Positions 57,660-64,000 of a stretch of DNA of 64,000 nt are shown here, one piece after another; positions within the stretch are counted from its first letter, which is position 1; each line of letters starts with the position of its first letter. The position numbers were made by a program, and so were the translations under genes. The DNA lies in NCBI GenBank assembly GCA_963693285.1, contig OY848924.1, positions 1,850,144 through 1,914,143 on the forward strand. Direction: 5' to 3'. The notes beneath the pieces are model-generated. The model was given only the letters and a program-made list of their open reading frames with translations, did not search any database and was not told the origin of the DNA. The DNA is from Xestospongia muta (Eukaryota; Porifera; Demospongiae; Haplosclerida; Petrosiidae).

Positions 57660-58512
57660 GTAAAACTTATGCTTGTGTGTTATGTTATTGTGCATGTTGT
57701 ATGTATGTTCTCCTATCAATCACTTGTGTATAACAGAATCCAACAATGCCTAACTAGTATTGATAAAGCCTTCCAGTATTACTACACAGACACACATGTA
57801 CATATATCATGGATAGCAGTATTAATCTAGTACACTTCATTATGAAGTACTGTAACACTGCAATCTTTAACTAATTCAGTACATTATATAACAAAGAACA
57901 CATACTTTTGTGTTTTCAATAAAGAAATAAAGAACCCTATTTCTTTTAGTAATAGATGATGTATTAGTTAGTATTAAGATGGAGTAAAATTAGATTGTGT
58001 TGATCAATATTTACTTTTCATAGTAAAATAAAATAATAGAAAATATTTTAAAAGAAGACCTTGAATTTGCATACACAATCAGTTCACCAAAAAAACCCTC
58101 TGGCACTCAGTAAATTTGATGTAGGTTGCTTCATGGTTTCCTAGCTAGCCACATGAAGGAGAAGTAGGTTGGAGTGTCATGATGTTATCACAACTAATAT
58201 TAGACTGGATATGGCTATGAGAGTGAAATACTTTGTATATAATTGATGTTGGTGACAGGTTGCCCTGTTAAACTGCAACAGATGTGAAGCTACATTTATT
58301 AATTCTATTTTAACTTGTGTTTGTTGATTGTTAGCACTGTTTGGAGTTTTGGGATTTTTCTTGAAGGTTTCTGTATCAGTGTCACTGTATAATAGATACT
58401 ATTTATGATTACTTTTACTACTACTTGTTATAATGATGAATTCCTGGTAGAAATTAACTTCTTGTACTGGTACCCTGTTGTTGCTATAGCTGGTTTGTGT
58501 TAACTTCTCTCA
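57660..58512. other. Intergenic, nothing distinct
   Basis: AT-rich sequence. I looked for the next kinase exon (DFG) here and did not find it. Confidence 0.45.
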
Positions 58513-58716
<204 letters not shown>

Positions 58717-59056
58717 TCCTCTTTCTCTCTATAAAAAAACAATGCAATGAGTGTCAAGTTGAAAAAGACAGCTAATACTTGTACAACTATAGACCATATT
58801 TACGTATTAGCAAGCATCTTAATAAAAATCAATGATATATCCCAGTGTATATCCTGATGTGTGGTCCTCAGCAACCTAAGTGAAAAAATTTAATTTTATT
58901 ACTATGAATTTAAGTGAGTTTTGAAGTCAACCAGGACCACACTCATAGTTGTGTGGATGATAACCTTAGCATCATATCATATTTTACTGACAAAGACTCG
59001 GATGATGTGTGGATATGGATATGTGTGCATACATTTATAGTTATAAATGCAACTAA

Positions 59057-59116
59057 ATCTCTCTTTCTCTCTCTCTTTCTCTTTCTCTCTTTCTCTTTAT
59101 ATATATATATATATAT

Positions 59117-59207
<91 letters not shown>

Positions 59208-59208
59208 G
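59057..59208. repeat. Compound (CT)n-(AT)n microsatellite
   Basis: A CT-rich run to about 59097, followed by about 110 bp of alternating TA with two small interruptions. Confidence 0.97.
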
Positions 59209-60417
59209 GTTGTTACTCAGTAGTACAGATCTCCAGCAGTATTACAACAATCCTCTTATAGTAAAACAATAGATATAAGTAGTATGTGTTTTAGCTAAAA
59301 TGGACATTAGAAGGTATATAACATTAAACACTTTATGACATAAACTATCTAATGTCAAATATATGTACTATTATACTACAATGTTTGTAATCTGCTCTTT
59401 TCTGTTACTTCTTTGGTGGGTTGTGTCATTGTAAATAAACTGTTCTTTTGTTAAAGAGTACTTAGCAACAAGTATAATATATTATAGCTTACAAAAAGTA
59501 AAACTAGTTGTAGCAAAATCTGAGAGAAAGATGTAGTGTACTAAGTTCTATGTATGTATTAAATGATATATCATATTGTATTTCCTTATATAGACCACTT
59601 TTTGCTTCAAAAAGAAATGGAGAAATAGGACAACTTCAAGAGATACTTCAGTAGGTAGCAAAGTATAAAATTGACACCTTGATGGATGCATCAATTGACA
59701 GATATTTACACATGTGTAGAAGTCATTTACATATACACACATTGAGTAAAGTTGGCTTGAAGTCTTGATGTTGCTAGGTGGATTACCATAGATGCATTAG
59801 CTTAGTCACTGACACATACACACACATACACACAAACATATATATCCTGAATTTCAATAGAACTCTAAGTACCTCTTTAGTTCATTTTACTATATATGTA
59901 ATGACCCAACCCTTGTAGTAGTATGTAGCAATAGCTAGTATGACATATATGTAAGTTAGGAAATACTAAAGTGTCATATAACCAGTTCTTAGTACCTGGC
60001 TAAAGAAAATGACAGTGTTTTGTGAATTATTGTTGTATAATATGCTATTGGATTTGATTATTTTAGCAAAGTCACACTAGCTAAATGTTCATAAGAATAT
60101 CATGACATTACCAAGTTTTTAATATATTGAACATTATTTGGAAATCAGCTGTCATGTTTTTTATTTTACCAAAGCAATATATACATTAATTATTAGTAAG
60201 AGTTTATTCCTGTTTAATAACTTATTTGGTCTATTTCTCTTTAGTACAATAGGTATTACTTCAATTAAAGAATAGACACCAGAGACACCAATTTTACACA
60301 AACATTTCAAAGTTGTTCTTCCAAGATTGAGGATAGATATTTTGCCTAGAATTTGACAAGATGTTCAAGAGGTATTATCAGTAATAATACATGTACATGT
60401 AAAATTGGTTATTTATT
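59209..60417. other. Intergenic, nothing distinct
   Basis: AT-rich with short CA-rich stretches near 59815-59840; no exon chain seen. Confidence 0.45.
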
Positions 60418-61121
60418 AACCTCGCTGTGCATGGGCGCATAGCGAGGATACTGTAGTCTGTCAGTGTGTGTGTGGGTGTGTGTGGGTGTGTGTGTGTGTG
60501 TGTGTGTGTGTGTCTGGACTGCCTGTTACCAGGGATTGTTTTTGAACTGCTATAAGTTGGTAACCGAAGCGTTAGCAGCTACCAACTTTTAGCAATGAAT
60601 GGAAAAACGTGTGGACTTTATAACAGTTGTATCAAGAACATCGTCAAGGAAAATGAAAGCTTGAAACTCGCAAAAGAATTTTCAGGCTGCAGAAGTCAAG
60701 GTATGGTTTTCCGAAAAGTAAAAAACGTAATGTAGAAATTTTTTAGTATGTTGTAGACAATCTTAGAGGAATACGCATCAGCAAGACAGAAGGCATTGGT
60801 CGAAGCAATCGTTAGAAAAGTAATGAAAAGTGATTTCAAGATTGTACATGGACTTTGAGCGAAGTGACGCATTCAGGAAATGTCTCAAAGCACTGAAAAA
60901 ACTGCTACTAATAGATAATATATTGATCTATGTTTGTACTATGGGACATTTCCAAAAAACGTTTCATCTTCAAGTTACAATAAATTTTGTATATGAAATA
61001 TTGATAAATGTGACCACACCTTCTAGAATGTTAAATTTTCTTGCAATGCTACCTAGCAACATCATAGCTGGGCCTAAGCTGGCATAGCATTTATAAATAA
61101 CTTAGAAACTGCAGCGAGGTT
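60418..61121 (+). mobile_element. Repeat element bounded by aacctcgctg / cagcgaggtt
   Basis: Inverted 10-bp ends (60418-60427 and 61112-61121) enclose about 700 bp. The left end also folds on itself (cctcgct, then agcgagg, 60420-60446). Just outside the right end is the small palindrome ggcactttagtgcc. Inside are a (GT)n tract and a decayed coding part: exon 60595-60700 (starting MNGKTCGLYNSCIKNIVKEN, ending GCRSQ before gtatgg), then a helical segment with ARQKALVEAIVRKVMKSD that does not join in frame. I do not recognise the family. Confidence 0.5.
60463..60513. repeat. (GT)n microsatellite
   Basis: About 50 bp of GT with a few interruptions, inside the aacctcgctg element. Confidence 0.97.
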
Positions 61122-62888
61122 TGGCACTTTAGTGCCTTTCATTATTTATGTACATGTATTTTTATTGTGTCTAAGGTATAATGAAAGATTTTTGTAATAG
61201 TTTAAAACTCATTCTGTTGTTATCTATAAACAGTAACTACATGTTCACATAATATTTTGTTTAACAAATTTGTTGTATTTAGTGTAACTTATTTATTTTA
61301 CTTTCTTTAATAGAAAATGCAAATATTTGAATCTGCTAAAAGGGTGACTGCTGATTAAGCTATCGAGGACTCCTTTTTCTTAACAATTCCTACTATATTT
61401 ACTGGTTCTACTCCCTCTTCCTTCTTATCCCAATCACCTTTCACACTCACCATCTTTTCCTCTTTCCCCATCACCTTCACTATTCCTATCTCCCATCCTT
61501 TGTCTACAAGACCACACCCATAGACTTTCATATTCAAAAAATATTCTTTTTTTGGTTTCACAGCATTATTTTTCTATTACATATTCTTTTGTTTAATACC
61601 TAGTAAAGTTTGTATGTGTGTTAGTAGTTCTTGTATGTGTTGTGTGAATATATATCTGTATGTACATGTGTGTGTGGGTGTGACATTTAGCAAGCACAGA
61701 TAATCTGCTAAAATCATTTTATAGTTTGTTTGATATCTTCTGTTGAACAAAATGTGTTTCATTTCTTTTGTAATCATTATAATCAAATTATTTGGTACAA
61801 AGAAAAACTGACATTTTTCGTATGATTTTGATGTCTACTTCTCTTTTTAGTTTAATGGAAAATGTTCTACAGAAAAATGTTAATAATTAAATTATAATAA
61901 TATTAATTTCAGCAAGTTTTCACCAGTTGATTAGTATATTATTGCAACATACATGTATGAAGTTGACAGATATTTGAGTTTTCAGTAGTTTTTGATTGTA
62001 CAATTAAATGATATCCAGACTGTATAGACTCATAGATAAAAACACTTTCCAAAAACAATAAATTTTAGGATATGTAATATCAGTTCAATACAAAGAATGC
62101 ATACAAGACAGTAGTGATGACAATTACATCATTCCCACATAATATAACACAGGCACAGAATGCAACAACATATCAGTGTATTATTAAGTGAATTAGATAG
62201 TTGGAATATATCCTTACTTGTTTGTGTGTCACCTGTGGTATTATATAGGGATGATGTAATTGTCATCACTACTATCTTGCACTGTGTTGAAAGACAAATA
62301 TTTTGCTTATTATGGAATCTAGTCTGTTGTAATATCTCATAATTCCACATGTCTTTCTGTGTAACAGATTTCCCACAGCTTATAAACATAAGGAACCAGC
62401 AATATTCCAGTTTAAGTATTGTATTGAATATGTCATTATTTCAATATAGGAATTGTTTGATAGTATGTTATTATTCAATTTGAGGAATTCTGTTAGAATA
62501 AGTCATTATTTTAATTGAGAAATTGTGTTAGTATACAATATATGTCCACTATGGGAATACTACTTTAAAATGTTCTTTGAAAAAGTATAAATTTTATAAA
62601 TGAACATGTTAAATCTATTCAAATACAAAACAAATGACAACATAATTGTCATTCACTTCTATGCCAACTCTAATGGCTAATGTGATGGCCAGTCTATCTA
62701 TCTTTTTTATAAATACAATTTCCTCTAAATAGTAGATTTGACAAATATTTCCTTTTGTCTAACCACGAAAGTTGTGTACTTTTTCTGATTTCCATAGAAG
62801 AGGGTGCTCAGTTAAAATATTATCTTCACTATCTTCTTTTATTTTCTTTTGTACTCATGAAATGCACAATCTTTCCTTTTCTCTTTTA
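61122..62888. other. Intergenic; one Lys-rich open frame
   Basis: Mostly AT-rich. The minus-strand frame 61355-61561 (GCGLVDKGWEIGIVKVMGKE, then KMVSVKGDWDKKE) is less AT-rich than its surroundings and reads like protein, but it has no start context, partner exon or known family. It may be a transposon scrap. Confidence 0.35.
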
Positions 62889-62970
62889 AGAGAAGCCATG
62901 TGAACAGGTAGTTTCTATATTAATAGATGCCAATATTAATATTTTTATGAAGGATATCAAAGATTACCTT
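62889..62970 (+). pseudogene. Possible stray ankyrin-like exon
   Basis: Between an AG and gtaagt, one frame reads CEQVVSILIDANINIFMKD, similar to the second half of an ankyrin repeat (VV--L--ANIN--D). The first half (TPLH region) is absent. It is on the opposite strand to the large ankyrin gene. May be chance. Confidence 0.25.
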
Positions 62971-63132
62971 GTAAGTCTATTTCTTCTCTGTTGTCTATCT
63001 TTGTTTTGTGCATACTTCCCATTGTGTCTTTGTAAAAAAAACTTTTTTTTAAATTTTGAAATATTTTTGATATGTTCCTATTAGTTAAAATGTAAATAAA
63101 ATAACATTTATTCATAAACTATAATAACATAC

Positions 63133-63992
63133 CTTTCGTTTCAGTGACAGAAGCACGTACTAGGGACTTAACTTCAGCAACAATTGTCACTGTAATGTCC
63201 ACATTCACTTTGTCCTTGACTGGTTTACTAAATAAGGATAGCCACATAAATTATATAAATAAAAGTAATATGACATACTCAAATGTCCATTCAAAATCTT
63301 CTTCGTTGTCCTGTAGTGTTTTATATACTGTTCTGATGGCATTCTCACAATTCTTTAATTAAAATTAACTTATTTAAGTTACTCACTTTAACATCTGATG
63401 AAACTTTTGATTCTTCCTAAACGTTTGATCCTAAAAACCATTTATAAGGTTCTCAATTTCTCATAGATTTTTCAAACTTGTCTTCTAACATTTTACTATT
63501 AGCATTAAATTCTTGTAGCTCTTCCTGAATGTCTGTTGATTAATGAAGGAATACAGTATTTACATATGAAATATAGAGAGCAGGGATATTGTAATGGTAG
63601 CAAATGAAATGCAATTAATTACAATTTCTTTACCCTCAAATGTTTATTTACGATCAGTTTGGTTTTAAAATGGAACCTTATCCTCTTCTGAAAGACAAGG
63701 AGAGAATACACTGACTTCAATGCATACAACGACTTCACCCTGTATTGCGTTAGTTGTCTTCCACGGCATGCAGTCGAGATCGTTGACTTGGAACGTCATT
63801 AGTATAGAGATCAGATTGAGAGTCTGTTTCTTCTAACATACTAGCATCATCAATAGTCATGGTTACAGAAAACAAAGATCTCCTATCCCTTCTCCTCGGT
63901 GGAGAGGGAGGAACATCAGTTTCACCGTATAGTGTTGTCTTTGTCTTCCGCTCATAGTCAGTCATAGCGCAGTATCTCTTAGAACGCCACAT
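63133..63992 (-). CDS. Unrecognised minus-strand gene, partial
   Basis: An open first part starts MWRSKRYCAMTDYERKTKTT (ATG 63990-63992; a second Met at residue 10) and is basic and Pro/Ser-rich (PPSPPRRRDRRS), with a stop at 63750-63752 unless an earlier donor is used. Downstream, three exons join cleanly: 63387-63416 (EESKVSSDVK, phase 0-0), 63279-63352 (NAIRTVYKTLQDNEEDFEWT, phase 0-2) and 63133-63227 (KPVKDKVNVDITVTIVAEVK, then SLVRASVTETKG, phase 2-1). A coiled-coil-like stretch at about 63455-63522 (EELQEFNANSKMLEDKFEKS) may be another exon. The 3' end is not found and the promoter may lie beyond the window. No family recognised. Confidence 0.5.
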
Positions 63993-64000
63993 AGTAATAA

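Noticed and set aside
58914..59261. 115-codon ORF with a poly-Ile-Tyr tail
   Set aside because: Its second half is the (AT)n microsatellite; the first half has no recognisable content.

Overview
This is eukaryotic, intron-rich, strongly AT-biased DNA. Short GT-AG introns (often 40-70 bp) separate small exons, microsatellites are abundant, and many degenerate DNA transposons are present. The compact introns together with ankyrin/ROC-COR/Death/CARD domain shuffling suggest an early-branching invertebrate, possibly a demosponge such as Amphimedon. That identification is inference from style and remembered families, not a database match.

Layout. 1-918: a 153-bp satellite whose units carry inverted ends. 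1.06-5.57 kb (+): exons of a transposon-like gene joining a DDE/MULE-like transposase segment to two different deubiquitinase/SUMO-protease-type cysteine peptidases (USP-like C19, then Ulp1-like C48). 5.7-7.4 kb: more spliced coding-like sequence of unknown family. 8.3-11 kb: weak unrecognised coding fragments on both strands. 12.3-13.4 kb: purine-rich sequence around a 75-bp palindrome. 14.49-15.12 kb: a 622-bp inverted-repeat element with 8-bp target duplications and an intact 97-codon ZAD-like ORF. 15.5-18.1 kb (+): a 5' fragment of geranylgeranyl diphosphate synthase, then the C-terminal exons of phosphopantothenate-cysteine ligase (PPCS).

19.96-52.29 kb (-): one large gene that I could join completely through 26 exons (about 1611 codons before the stop). 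It encodes about 18 ankyrin-type repeats, a ROC GTPase plus COR module, a Death domain and a C-terminal CARD-like domain. This is the centrepiece of the window. Its middle (about 24.4-43.5 kb) is a tandem array of eight near-identical cassettes of about 1 kb or more. Each carries one phase-0 ankyrin exon of 32-35 codons, and the differences between exons fall mostly at expected surface positions of the repeat. A separate three-exon ankyrin block was also duplicated, and one copy was later split by cassettes. Transposons have entered the introns: a hAT element with TSD and an empty paralogous site, a hAT-type MITE, and a Tc1/mariner-type relic that was itself duplicated with its cassette.

52.3-64 kb: mostly intergenic, with microsatellites, a lone protein-kinase catalytic-loop exon (57.56 kb), a repeat element (60.4-61.1 kb), and part of an unrecognised minus-strand gene at the right edge (63.1-64.0 kb).

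The large gene looks like a cytoplasmic receptor/scaffold: the ankyrin array would bind a ligand, ROC-COR would switch or dimerise, and Death and CARD domains would recruit signalling partners. That role is inferred from domain order only.
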